From positions 2,046,001 through 2,110,000 of the forward strand of contig JABTUL010000001.1 of the NCBI GenBank assembly GCA_015075425.1: 64,000 nt of DNA, in the 5' to 3' direction. Shown in pieces: positions 16,382 to 24,863 of the stretch. Position 1 is the stretch's first letter. Every line of letters begins with the position of its first letter. The stretch is from Spirochaetales bacterium (GTDB taxonomy: Bacteria > Spirochaetota > Leptospiria > Leptospirales > Leptonemataceae). The notes below the pieces were generated by a model, which saw only the letters and a program-made list of their open reading frames with translations, ran no database searches and was not told the DNA's origin. A program made the position numbers and the translations under genes.

Positions 16382-17845
16382 TCAGACCTGCTCGGGATCA
16401 AATCGAGTGTAGATGGCTTTCCATTCAGAATAAACGTCGAGCGCCTGTGTCCCCGGTTCTCGCCAACCATTGCCTGAATCTCGTAGACCTCCAAATGGCA
16501 TGTGCGGCTCACTTCCATGGGTGGGTCCATTGATGGAGACAACTCCACTGCGGCAACGCCCGGCAAACAGCTGGGCACGATGAATACTGGCCGTATGAAT
16601 TGCCGCAGTCAGACCGAACGGACTATCATTCACCATGCCAATGGCCTCTTCCAGGTCACGAACAGGATAGAGGGCCGTGATGGGACCAAATAACTCGCTG
16701 CGTGACAGAACTGCTTGCGGAGATAGGTTTTCGAGAATGGTAGGTGCTACATAATAGCCCCGATGATCTTGATCTACGACACGTTCACCACCAAGAAGCA
16801 AGGTTGCACCGTCGCGCGCAACCGCTTCGCGCACTTTAACGAGCATATTGTTCAATTGCCGTTCATTGATCACCGGTCCCAGATCACAATCATCAGCAAT
16901 CCCCACCTTCAAACGTTTCGCTTTTTCTAGAAATATACCTTTGAATTCCTCGTATACTGATTCAAAGATGAGTATTCGGCTACCGGAGGCACAGCGCTGC
17001 CCGGCATTCGAAAAAGCAGAAACAACGGCCCATCTGGCAGCATCTTCCAGGTTAGCGTCGTCACATATGACGAGCGGGTTCTTTCCTCCCAGCTCCAGGC
17101 AAACCTTAGCCAGGCGCTCCCCGGCCACTCTTTGTATAAATCGACCCACACCCACGGAACCGGTGAAACTCAAAAGATCAACCCGGTGGTCCTCAACAAG
17201 AGGCGCTCCCGCCTCCACACCAAGACCCTGGACCAGGGAGAAAACACCATCGGGAAGGCCTGCTTCCTTAAGCACTCTGGCAAACCATAGCGCAGAAAGC
17301 GGAGTATCTTCGGCCGGTTTCATAATGGCGGCATTTCCACAGAGCAGAGCCGGATAAGCCTTCCAGGCGACATTGGGCAAAGGCGTATTGGCTGCAATAA
17401 TCAACCCGCAGACACCGACCGGTTGCCGCACAATTATTGCACTGCGATTGGGCATGGCACTTGTCGTCGTCATTCCGTAATATCGACGCCCTTCACCGGC
17501 CATGAAATAGCCCAGCTCAATGGCTGCTCCCGTCTCTGCACGAGAGTCCTTGAGCGGCTTGCCGGCTTCCTTTGCGACGATTTCAGAAATCTCCTCTGTG
17601 CGACTCTCCACGATTTGTGTGGCTCTTCGCAGAATTTGCGCTCGTTCAACAATGTTAGTTGCTGCCCATGAGGGTTGGACAGCAACCGCTGCCGCGATGG
17701 CTGCATCAACATCGGCCTTCCTGCCCCTGGCAACCCGGGTTAGAATTTCGCCCGTATGGGGATCGTGCTTGGGTATAGACTCGTTCGCTTGCGAAGGAAC
17801 TTCTTTCCCATCAATCCAGTGCAACACTACCTGAGGATAATCCAT
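16382..17845 (-). CDS. NAD(P)-dependent aldehyde dehydrogenase
   Basis: 487 residues, standard ALDH length. Visible: the N-terminal IDGKEVPSQ start, CLELGGKNPLVICDD with the general-base Glu, FSNAGQRCASGSRILIFE with the catalytic Cys, ELFGPITALYPV and PFGGLRDSGNGWREPG. ATG 17845 gives MDYPQVVLHWIDGK, 2 bases after the SDR stop; a GTG-like extension into the SDR gene is less likely. It oxidises an aldehyde to a carboxylic acid. Its position between SDR and CMP-sugar synthetase suggests it acts on a sugar or on a small aldehyde made by the transketolase step, but no substrate can be deduced. Confidence 0.88.
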   Translation of the reverse strand: MDYPQVVLHWIDGKEVPSQANESIPKHDPHTGEILTRVARGRKADVDAAIAAAVAVQPSWAATNIVERAQILRRATQIVESRTEEISEIVAKEAGKPLKDSRAETGAAIELGYFMAGEGRRYYGMTTTSAMPNRSAIIVRQPVGVCGLIIAANTPLPNVAWKAYPALLCGNAAIMKPAEDTPLSALWFARVLKEAGLPDGVFSLVQGLGVEAGAPLVEDHRVDLLSFTGSVGVGRFIQRVAGERLAKVCLELGGKNPLVICDDANLEDAARWAVVSAFSNAGQRCASGSRILIFESVYEEFKGIFLEKAKRLKVGIADDCDLGPVINERQLNNMLVKVREAVARDGATLLLGGERVVDQDHRGYYVAPTILENLSPQAVLSRSELFGPITALYPVRDLEEAIGMVNDSPFGLTAAIHTASIHRAQLFAGRCRSGVVSINGPTHGSEPHMPFGGLRDSGNGWREPGTQALDVYSEWKAIYTRFDPEQV

Positions 17846-17847
17846 AG

Positions 17848-18654
17848 CTACCAGGCGGTCCATCCGCCGTCTACTACAAGATTGGCACCGGTCATATAAG
17901 AAGATGCATCGGAGGCAAGAAATATCAGCGGGCCCGCCATTTCTTCTGGCATGGCCATTCTCCCGACCGGCATACGTCGACAGTATTCTTCAAGAAATTC
18001 TTGAGGCTGGTTGTTAAATATACCGGCAGGAGAGAGGGCATTCACTCTTACACCCTGTCTTGCCCAGTAGGTAGCAAGGTAACGAGTCAGGTTTATGATT
18101 CCTGCTTTACTGATCGCATAAGGAGCGGGCTTGTAAAACTCTGCACCATTTTTGCGTCGAAACTCATAGATATCCTGAACCGGGGAAAGCATTCCATAAA
18201 TAGAGCCGAGGTTTATGATGCTTCCTCTACCGGCCCGGGCCATGGACCGTCCAAAAACTTGACAGGCGGTAAAGACGCCCTTAACGTTTATATTCAAAAC
18301 GTTGTCCAGAGAAGAGGCCGGATAGTCCTCGAAAGGTCCGTTCTCTTCAGGAGGCGAATCAGGTGGAGAATCAATGGCTGCGTTGTTGACAAGTATGTGA
18401 GGGGTTCCCCACGTAGAAACTACACTTTCATGAATTTTCTCAAGTTCTTTTCTGGACGTGATGTCGATCTGAAAGAATTTCAAGCGGCCGTTGTCCAGCG
18501 CCTCCTTGAAATCTTCCAATTTCCGGGCGGTAGGCGTGGCTATATCCAGGCAGACGACCCTCGCACCGGCTCCAAGAAGTGCTTCCGTAAAGGTATGGCC
18601 AAGCTGACCCAGCCCGCCCGTCAAAACGGCTATTCGATCCACCAGACGAAACAT
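17848..18654 (-). CDS. Short-chain dehydrogenase/reductase
   Basis: 268 residues, classical SDR. Visible: AVLTGGLGQLGHTF (TGxxGxxG cofactor loop), CLDIAT (an Asp after the second strand favours NAD), NNAAIDSPP, INLGSIYGM with the catalytic Ser, and YAISKAGI with Tyr-x3-Lys. It ends with MTGANLVVDGGW. ATG 18654 gives MFRLVDRIAVLTGG; a TTG five codons upstream is also possible. Closest general resemblance is to gluconate-5-dehydrogenase-like and PtmA-like SDRs of NulO clusters, by memory. It sits between the phosphatase and ALDH genes of module A. Confidence 0.85.
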   Translation of the reverse strand: MFRLVDRIAVLTGGLGQLGHTFTEALLGAGARVVCLDIATPTARKLEDFKEALDNGRLKFFQIDITSRKELEKIHESVVSTWGTPHILVNNAAIDSPPDSPPEENGPFEDYPASSLDNVLNINVKGVFTACQVFGRSMARAGRGSIINLGSIYGMLSPVQDIYEFRRKNGAEFYKPAPYAISKAGIINLTRYLATYWARQGVRVNALSPAGIFNNQPQEFLEEYCRRMPVGRMAMPEEMAGPLIFLASDASSYMTGANLVVDGGWTAW

Positions 18655-18672
18655 CTCTGAGTCAGTCAATGG

Positions 18673-19167
18673 CTACGCTCGCGACCTGAACTCATAGGCC
18701 GCAGCTAACCTGTCACAGAACTCCCGGACTGCACCGTAGCCTCCCCGCGTCTTCAAAACAAGCCGGGCGTGTGCTTTAACCTCAGGATAAGCATCGGCAA
18801 CGGCAACCGGACATCCAACCAATTGAAGGCAACCAAGATCGTTGACATCGTTTCCCACGTATGCCGTCTCATCGGGACGAATATCTCGCTCCTGCAACAG
18901 ATCCCGGAGTCGGGCCGCCTTGTCGGGAATTCCTTGTTCGCACTCTATCTGTAACTTTTCAGAACGCCGGGATACCACTGCATTGGTTTCAGTCGAAAGG
19001 ATTATAGCCGGAATTCCCAATTTTTTCAGCCTGGTGAGCCCGAGTCCATCGCTGCGACTGCAAATGACACTTTCGCGACCATCCTCTCCTACAATGACTC
19101 GATTATCCGTAAAGACGCCATCAAAGTCCAGCACAACAAACTTGACGACTGAAAGATCGAATTCCAT
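18673..19167 (-). CDS. KdsC-like HAD phosphatase
   Basis: 164 residues, the short C0-type HAD without a cap domain. Visible: VLDFDGVFTDNRV (nucleophile and acid Asp), ILSTETNAV (motif II), PDKAARL with the motif III Lys, and YVGNDVNDLGC (Mg-binding). The family cleaves Kdo-8-phosphate, KDN-9-phosphate or N-acylneuraminate-9-phosphate. It is 2 bases downstream of the synthase gene, which itself looks like the phosphorylated-substrate class. The pair should give a free nine-carbon (or related) 3-deoxy acid. This fixes the logic of module A as a phosphate-using pathway. Confidence 0.9.
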   Translation of the reverse strand: MEFDLSVVKFVVLDFDGVFTDNRVIVGEDGRESVICSRSDGLGLTRLKKLGIPAIILSTETNAVVSRRSEKLQIECEQGIPDKAARLRDLLQERDIRPDETAYVGNDVNDLGCLQLVGCPVAVADAYPEVKAHARLVLKTRGGYGAVREFCDRLAAAYEFRSRA

Positions 19168-19169
19168 CC

Positions 19170-20219
19170 TCAGTCATTCAGGTAATCGATATGAATCGAT
19201 TGATCGCAGGCCATCGGATGGACGATTTTACGACCAAGAACTGTCTCCAGCATGTATGGAGGTAAGCCATCGCCCGGAGACTTGATTGCAACATCCTCTC
19301 TGGTGAGAGTATGCCCCGCTTCCAGATCGCGAGCCGCTACAAGCTTCTTGCCCATTTTGATTAAAGGAGCAGCCTCCACCGGCTGGGTGACTTTGATGCC
19401 GTCCCCCAGAGCTTTACGCACCCTTTTCAAATCGCGGACAAGTTTTTTAAGTCCTATCGGCTCCAGAGAAAATGCGTGATCGGTGCCCTTCATCGCACGA
19501 TTGAGCGTAAAATGTTTTTCCATAACCCGCGCCCCGAGCACGAATGCGGCCGGCGCCATAGAGATACCGCTAAAATGGTCAGAAAGGCCGATCACCGTAT
19601 CAGGAAATCTCTCACGTAGAGTCGAAATTACCCGAAGATTCATTTCCTCCGGTTGCGCAGGATAAGATGCAGTACATTGCAGAATCGTGAAATTTTTATT
19701 GATCGGAGTCAGTGCTTCATAAACACGATCGATATCTTCCATTGTGCCACCACCTGTACTGATAACCAGTGGCTTTCCAAAGGCTGCGATGTATTTGATT
19801 AGTGGAATGTTCTTAAGATCACCGGATGCGATCTTGTATGCCGGCATGTCGAGCTTTGCCAGAAAATCAGCACTTGGAAAATCAAAAGCGGTTGAAAAAA
19901 AAGTAATACCAATCTCCTTTGAATAGGCCTGTAGCTCCCGGTATTCGCTTTCACCGAACTCAAGGAATTCCCGATGATCCCCGTAGGTAGCACCGAAACT
20001 ATTCGGATTGTCGTACGGTCGATGATAGTATTCACTGGTGAACAGCGCTCGGTTGTCCCGCTTCTGTAATTTTGCAGCATTGGCTCCGCAGTTTTTCGCG
20101 GCAAGAATCAGTTCTCTGGCCTGCTTAATATCTCCTTGATGATTGTGACCAATCTCTGCTATAACATAGCAGTCTGTTGAGTCATTTACTTCCAATCCGT
20201 CTATAACCAGTTGTCTCAT
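19170..20219 (-). CDS. neuB: NeuB-family synthase, NANS-like (9-phosphate type), first copy
   Basis: 349 residues: N-terminal TIM barrel plus C-terminal SAF domain (GDGLPPYMLETVLGRKI). It condenses PEP with an aldose or aldose phosphate. Several segments resemble human NANS as I remember it: RPYDNPNSFGATYGDHRE (NANS RPYTSKHSWGKTYGEHK), LQCTASYPAQPEEMNLRVIS, and KGTDHAFSLEP. NANS and KDN-9-P synthases use 6-phosphorylated hexoses, which agrees with the phosphatase next door. The ATG has AGGAAAG 8 bases upstream. The 26-base gap before it (20220-20245) is AT-rich and could hold part of a weak internal promoter, not resolved. Confidence 0.9.
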   Translation of the reverse strand: MRQLVIDGLEVNDSTDCYVIAEIGHNHQGDIKQARELILAAKNCGANAAKLQKRDNRALFTSEYYHRPYDNPNSFGATYGDHREFLEFGESEYRELQAYSKEIGITFFSTAFDFPSADFLAKLDMPAYKIASGDLKNIPLIKYIAAFGKPLVISTGGGTMEDIDRVYEALTPINKNFTILQCTASYPAQPEEMNLRVISTLRERFPDTVIGLSDHFSGISMAPAAFVLGARVMEKHFTLNRAMKGTDHAFSLEPIGLKKLVRDLKRVRKALGDGIKVTQPVEAAPLIKMGKKLVAARDLEAGHTLTREDVAIKSPGDGLPPYMLETVLGRKIVHPMACDQSIHIDYLND

Positions 20220-20245
20220 CCCAATACTTTCCTAAAATATATTAT

Positions 20246-21904
20246 TTATTCATCGAAAACGAACGGTGTTCCAGAAACTATCCCGGAGAGTATTACGTCC
20301 AGCCCTGGATCATTGCCTGGCTTGAGATCTTCCAGACTTTGAAGTGCCGGCCGAAACGGCGGAAACTTCCCGGTGGGTTCAACGCTCTTAATCGGTATCA
20401 TGCGGCGAAAGAAAAAATGGTAAGCGTATTTTCGAGCCCGGCGAATTTTCTCTGCGGAAAGTCGCTCCTTGACGGGCAGGGAATCCAGAATCTGGAAATA
20501 ATCCGCCTCCGACCGGGCATCAATCGTAATACCTTTATTGCGAATCCAAGCCTCACCGGCCACAATCACCGGAATTCCCAGTGAAGTCAACTCAACACCC
20601 ATTTTTGTGCCGTATATGATCACGCTGTTACAGGCATTCATTAATGCGTAAGTGCTGAAGGGACTCTCGGGGCCAACAAGATAAACATTAGGGGGTAAAG
20701 TCTGAAAACGTCTGGATAACTCAGAGCTAACTGTTTGTCGGGATACCACTCCTTTTAACTCCGCTGGATGAACCCTGATAAGCAACCCTATCTCCGGGCG
20801 GTTAGCGAAATATTCTACTGTTTTCACGAGCCAATCAAACATATTCTCAAATGCATTGGTCGGGTAGTGCAGCTGTGCATCCCAGGCAACATTAGTAAGC
20901 AAACCTATCGTTGGGCGGTTGAAGTCAATGCCCAGATCACGGGCAATGGTGGACAGGTCCGCCTCTGCCTTCTCATGGAATTTAATCCAGTCAAAGCTTC
21001 CATGCCAGCGGCTGAGTAAGTAATCCATCAGATTTTTCTCTTGCCCTTCCGTCAGGTGCATTTCTGACCACTGCTCCTGTGGCTCAGACATCAAAGTATG
21101 ATGATAGGTGGTTTCATGGCTGAAAATGAAGCGCTGCATTCTATAGGCAACATTATAGTTCACCACCCTGATATTCTTGCTGCGTGCATATTCCCCAATC
21201 ACTCCCTGCGGAATGTAAATCCCATGGTGAAAAACAACCACTTCCGGTCGCAAAAGGCCGGCTACGCGACTGAAGGACTGATAGGTTTGCAACGCTGCCC
21301 GAAAATATCTTTCCAGAAGCCGCGGCTGAGCTTCGTCAAGATCGCCGGAGGCCATAAAGCGCATAGCTCCGGCCACGGCGTGCTCGCCCACGGCGAGACC
21401 CTCGTACTGGAATTGTCGAATGGCTCTCCAGTCTGCGAAATCCAGGGTTTCACAGACGCCAGATATCGCGGCACTATCCCCGAAAAGAAGAAAGTCAGAA
21501 TATCTGTACACCTGGATCCCAGGCACTTGCAGGCAGTTTGCGCATTGCTTGCATCCAGAGCACAAATCCCCCGGGGGGCCATCTGCAAGGAATTTCGGCA
21601 AATTGACATTCTGCAGTAATGTCGCTTCACAGGCTGCCAGCGAGCCATCGCAAATTAGAAAGGCCGGTCGGATGCCCCGGAGGACAAGCGCTGTTGCCAG
21701 AAGGCCATCCGCATACGTGTTCCATACATGCCCCGGGACGCTGGTTGCGAAAAGAACGCTTGTTCGCTCTGGAAGGGCAGCCACGGTCTCTTTCCAAATG
21801 GCAGAATTATGAACACCACTCCAGACCTCAGGTTGTCTTGTATATACTTTGCGCAGGATGGAGGATGCTTTGTTTTTTACGACCGGCCAGAGTTTATCTT
21901 TCAT
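20246..21904 (-). CDS. Capsule-polysaccharide-type glycosyltransferase with Cys4 cluster
   Basis: 552 residues; probably GT-B-like. It resembles large transferases of capsule/LPS loci (Capsule_synth-like): VPGHVWNTYADGLLATALVLRG at the start, VGPESPFSTYALMNACNSVIIYGTKMGVELTSLGIPVIVAGEAW in the donor half. Residues about 130-145 hold DLCSGCKQCANC, four cysteines each three apart, which could bind a metal or Fe-S cluster; this is unusual for a glycosyltransferase. ATG 21904 (MKDKLWPVV) overlaps the upstream stop by 11 bases. Sugar specificity unknown; it follows module A immediately upstream and may use its CMP sugar. Confidence 0.65.
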   Translation of the reverse strand: MKDKLWPVVKNKASSILRKVYTRQPEVWSGVHNSAIWKETVAALPERTSVLFATSVPGHVWNTYADGLLATALVLRGIRPAFLICDGSLAACEATLLQNVNLPKFLADGPPGDLCSGCKQCANCLQVPGIQVYRYSDFLLFGDSAAISGVCETLDFADWRAIRQFQYEGLAVGEHAVAGAMRFMASGDLDEAQPRLLERYFRAALQTYQSFSRVAGLLRPEVVVFHHGIYIPQGVIGEYARSKNIRVVNYNVAYRMQRFIFSHETTYHHTLMSEPQEQWSEMHLTEGQEKNLMDYLLSRWHGSFDWIKFHEKAEADLSTIARDLGIDFNRPTIGLLTNVAWDAQLHYPTNAFENMFDWLVKTVEYFANRPEIGLLIRVHPAELKGVVSRQTVSSELSRRFQTLPPNVYLVGPESPFSTYALMNACNSVIIYGTKMGVELTSLGIPVIVAGEAWIRNKGITIDARSEADYFQILDSLPVKERLSAEKIRRARKYAYHFFFRRMIPIKSVEPTGKFPPFRPALQSLEDLKPGNDPGLDVILSGIVSGTPFVFDE

Positions 21905-22844
21905 AAAGTTCCCTAACAGGCCGAACTTCTCCGGAACGCAGATCCAGAAGCGGTAGATGGCCAATTTCGGTTCGGCGGTTCCTTCCGGTGAGGAAAGTCA
22001 ATTCACCGTCCGATCCACGTGATTCTCGAAATTTTGATTGCACGTAACCTTCTTTAACACCAAGCTCTTTGATAGATGGTGGCAGTTTCTCACGGAGCAC
22101 AAAATACGCATTGTTTCCATTGGAATTACAACCAACAAAGGCGTATCCTTTTTTCTGACTCAGCGCCACCAGAGCGGCGAGCGAAGCTCCATAGTACAGA
22201 TTGGAATGATGAGCACGAGTACGATCAAAATCCGGTCGATAGGGAACGGTTACTTCCAGATCTGGACCAAATACACTGTTGTATTCAAGAATCAGGAGCA
22301 CAGGTCGTGCAACTTGAATAGCCTGCCAGATATGGAACTCATTGCCGTCAATATCTATATGAAGCAAGCCAATCTCATTCACAAATCCATACTGCTCTAA
22401 CAGCGCATTAACATTTTCAATCGTAATGAAATGTGACCCGGCAGATATTTCATATTTCCAGTATATCTGATCCTGCTTCAATTCTTCTATGTAGACCGGG
22501 TCCCCATCCATCAAAAGACCCCGCCAGTTATTGTTGAGTAAGAGAAATCGGGTATTCGATTCACGATAATGCTTGATTCCAAACTCAACAAAGGATGAAT
22601 CAGGCACATCCAGCGCAGTTAGAAGATACTGAATAATCCCGTCATCTCCCCATTGAGAGAAAACACGAAACTCGGCCTCATGAATATTTTCGAATCTTTT
22701 TCCCTCCCGGTAATCGCGTATAAGCTGCTGAGCGGAGAGAACCTTCAGAGTATCCAGCTCAGAAAGAAGCTCGCTCCGGGACATCCCACGCGGCGATAAT
22801 CCCAAAAGAGAGAGGACCTTTGAAATGACTCTCCTAAGCAGCAA
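21894..22844 (-). CDS. FkbM-like methyltransferase-fold protein, paralogue 1
   Basis: About 316 residues from a TTG at 22844 that has GGAGGG upstream; the frame continues into the upstream gene without good start evidence, and an ATG at 22784 is an alternative. Landmarks: FSQWGDDGIIQYLL, SSFVEFGIKHYRESNT, NWRGLLMDGDP, LLHIDIDGNEFHIWQAI and YYGASLAALVAL. The LHIDIDGNEF motif is FkbM-like (SAM-dependent O-methyltransferase fold). It shares this whole set of motifs with 27960-28910. Probable role is methylation of a glycan residue; activity is inference, since the glycine-rich SAM loop is weak. Confidence 0.65.
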   Translation of the reverse strand: MLLRRVISKVLSLLGLSPRGMSRSELLSELDTLKVLSAQQLIRDYREGKRFENIHEAEFRVFSQWGDDGIIQYLLTALDVPDSSFVEFGIKHYRESNTRFLLLNNNWRGLLMDGDPVYIEELKQDQIYWKYEISAGSHFITIENVNALLEQYGFVNEIGLLHIDIDGNEFHIWQAIQVARPVLLILEYNSVFGPDLEVTVPYRPDFDRTRAHHSNLYYGASLAALVALSQKKGYAFVGCNSNGNNAYFVLREKLPPSIKELGVKEGYVQSKFRESRGSDGELTFLTGRNRRTEIGHLPLLDLRSGEVRPVRELYER

Positions 22845-23964
22845 AACCGGACCCTCCAGAATGAACGGATCGGTACAGGGATAGTGTATCTTTGACACAG
22901 CGGTCCCAGCTAAATTTTTTAGCGTGGATTTTACCCCGTCTGACCAACTCCTCTTTCCTGGCCGTATCGGATAGTACGTACTCCATGGTATTCCCGAGGG
23001 CTTCAGGCCTGGAAGGGTCACACACTTCAACGGCATCGCCCACCACTTCTCCAAGCGAGCCGCCGGTACCGGAAACGACCGGACACCCGCAGGTCATAGC
23101 TTCCAGTGGTGTCAGGCCAAAGCCTTCATAAAGAGAGGGGCACACAAATAAGCTTGCCCCCATATAGTATCGCGTCAGTTCCGTGTCATCCCCCCGGACA
23201 TGATAGACGCGGTCCACTACACCCGCTAATCGAAAGTCTTCCAGCTCAGGAGGTTGAAAGGGTAGCCAGCCAAAACAAACCAGGTCAAACTCTTTCTTGA
23301 GCCTTGAAGATACCGCGTAGGCGGATAAAAGACCATTGAAGTTCTTGTAACCACTCCGCTTACCTACATGCAGTATAAAGGGACGCTGCCGCCGGACGGG
23401 TTCAAGACCTTCCGGACAGAGGGTAGGTGCAAGATACGTTACCTTTACACGCTCCGCCGGAATAGAATACAACCTGACCAGATCCGCTCGGGTCTGCTCT
23501 GAAATGGCGAGAATCGCCTGTGCAGACTTGATCGATTCAATTTTTTCATCAATATTTCTATCTATCTCTGCAATATATTCCGGGAATTGCTCATGAATCA
23601 AATCAAAAACTGTAATAATCCGAACGGGAGATCTTTTGCCTGAGGAAAAGGGGGCGCACCAGCGATTCTCGTAGTAAGTGCGATGATAAATATCAAACGG
23701 ATCGCTATTGTGCCAGCGAGAAACGATCCGTTCTTCAATTTCTTTCACCATTTTCCGTACTCTCCAGTAAGGAAGACGGGGGATTCGTAGATGATGCCTT
23801 AAATTCAATGAACCAAACTGAAAGCTCGACTTGCATTCTCCCAGGATGACCGACACATCCACTCCGGAAGACTGTGCCAGACCTTTGATTAATTCATAGA
23901 AGTAGCGGCTTATACCGCCATATTTCTGACGTGCAAATATTTGACCATCAAAGAGAACATTCAT
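22834..23964 (-). CDS. GT4-family glycosyltransferase
   Basis: 376 residues from ATG 23964, which overlaps the upstream stop (ATGA). It opens MNVLFDGQIFARQKYGGISRY, continues with SAQAILAISEQTRADLV, FILHVGKRSGYKNFNGLL, and the donor motif [19 protein letters not shown] with both family glutamates. It is closely related to 6000-7091 and to mannosyl/fucosyl/rhamnosyltransferases of O-antigen loci. Cytosolic face of the inner membrane. It lies in a run of three glycosyltransferase genes with no spacing. Confidence 0.9.
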   Translation of the reverse strand: MNVLFDGQIFARQKYGGISRYFYELIKGLAQSSGVDVSVILGECKSSFQFGSLNLRHHLRIPRLPYWRVRKMVKEIEERIVSRWHNSDPFDIYHRTYYENRWCAPFSSGKRSPVRIITVFDLIHEQFPEYIAEIDRNIDEKIESIKSAQAILAISEQTRADLVRLYSIPAERVKVTYLAPTLCPEGLEPVRRQRPFILHVGKRSGYKNFNGLLSAYAVSSRLKKEFDLVCFGWLPFQPPELEDFRLAGVVDRVYHVRGDDTELTRYYMGASLFVCPSLYEGFGLTPLEAMTCGCPVVSGTGGSLGEVVGDAVEVCDPSRPEALGNTMEYVLSDTARKEELVRRGKIHAKKFSWDRCVKDTLSLYRSVHSGGSGFAA

Positions 23965-24863
23965 GCCTGTGGAATCTTCTGGACCAGATGGAAGGGCCTG
24001 AAAAAAGACCGGATGGGATCCATGACGGAGATGAACCGGCCGCGCCGAATGTTGCGCCAATCCCGGAGCCATCCAGCAATCCAGCGCCCGATCCAGGGTA
24101 TGCGAGCAAGCCTTTCATCTGGAAGGAAAGGAAATTCTGGTATCATTCTTTTCCAAATTTGCGAAGGATATTTTTTTGAAAGATAGCCATAGTCCCGCAT
24201 ATAAATAGCCTGGCCCCGTAGCATAAGTTCACGCCGACGATTGAACTCTCCAGCATCATCTGCCCACGCGCGGTCATGTAGAATCGCCACCTTTCGCGAA
24301 TAGACGACGGCTGCACCCATTAGCAAAATCCTTGCCGTGAGATCCGGATCAATGCCATAGCCCATCAATTCTTCAGAAAAGAAACCTGCAGCCGCCAGAA
24401 GCTCCCTTCGAACCACTCCCTGATTCACGTTCAATATGCCGACTTCTGAGATTCCCCCGATATAAGGAGCGTTTTGAAATGGGCCGGAGATGTCTCTGGT
24501 TTTCAGGCCAGTCATACCAATCTCTGGATATTTCATCATAATAGTCGCGACCTCATCCAGCCTCCCGGGAAGTACAATATTGTCATCACTGAGCCAGCAA
24601 ACCAGCTCTCCTCTGGCCCGCTGAAAGGCCCGGTTATAGCTCCGCGCCTGACCGATTCTCCGGCCGTCCAGTTGCAAAGATACTTCCTTGATGGATTCGA
24701 GATACTGTAATGTACCGTCACTACTGCCGGCATCGATGACAATGATTTCATGCGCACATTGCACCCGCCCGATCAAGGAATCGAGGCAACGCCTTAGTTG
24801 ATTCAGACGATTGTACGTACCTACAACGATAGTCAGCAATAAGGGATAGTCACGGCCGCTCAT
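23961..24863 (-). CDS. GT2-family glycosyltransferase
   Basis: 300 residues, GT-A fold. Visible: LTIVVGTYNRLNQLRRCLDSL, EIIVIDAGSSDGTLQYL, and CWLSDDNIVLPGRLDEV (DxD-equivalent SDDN). A later segment, GYGIDPDLTARILLMGA, is the acceptor-side region with the general-base Asp. No transmembrane segments. Its start overlaps the upstream stop (ATGA). It adds one sugar in O-antigen assembly; donor unknown. Confidence 0.85.
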   Translation of the reverse strand: MSGRDYPLLLTIVVGTYNRLNQLRRCLDSLIGRVQCAHEIIVIDAGSSDGTLQYLESIKEVSLQLDGRRIGQARSYNRAFQRARGELVCWLSDDNIVLPGRLDEVATIMMKYPEIGMTGLKTRDISGPFQNAPYIGGISEVGILNVNQGVVRRELLAAAGFFSEELMGYGIDPDLTARILLMGAAVVYSRKVAILHDRAWADDAGEFNRRRELMLRGQAIYMRDYGYLSKKYPSQIWKRMIPEFPFLPDERLARIPWIGRWIAGWLRDWRNIRRGRFISVMDPIRSFFRPFHLVQKIPQA

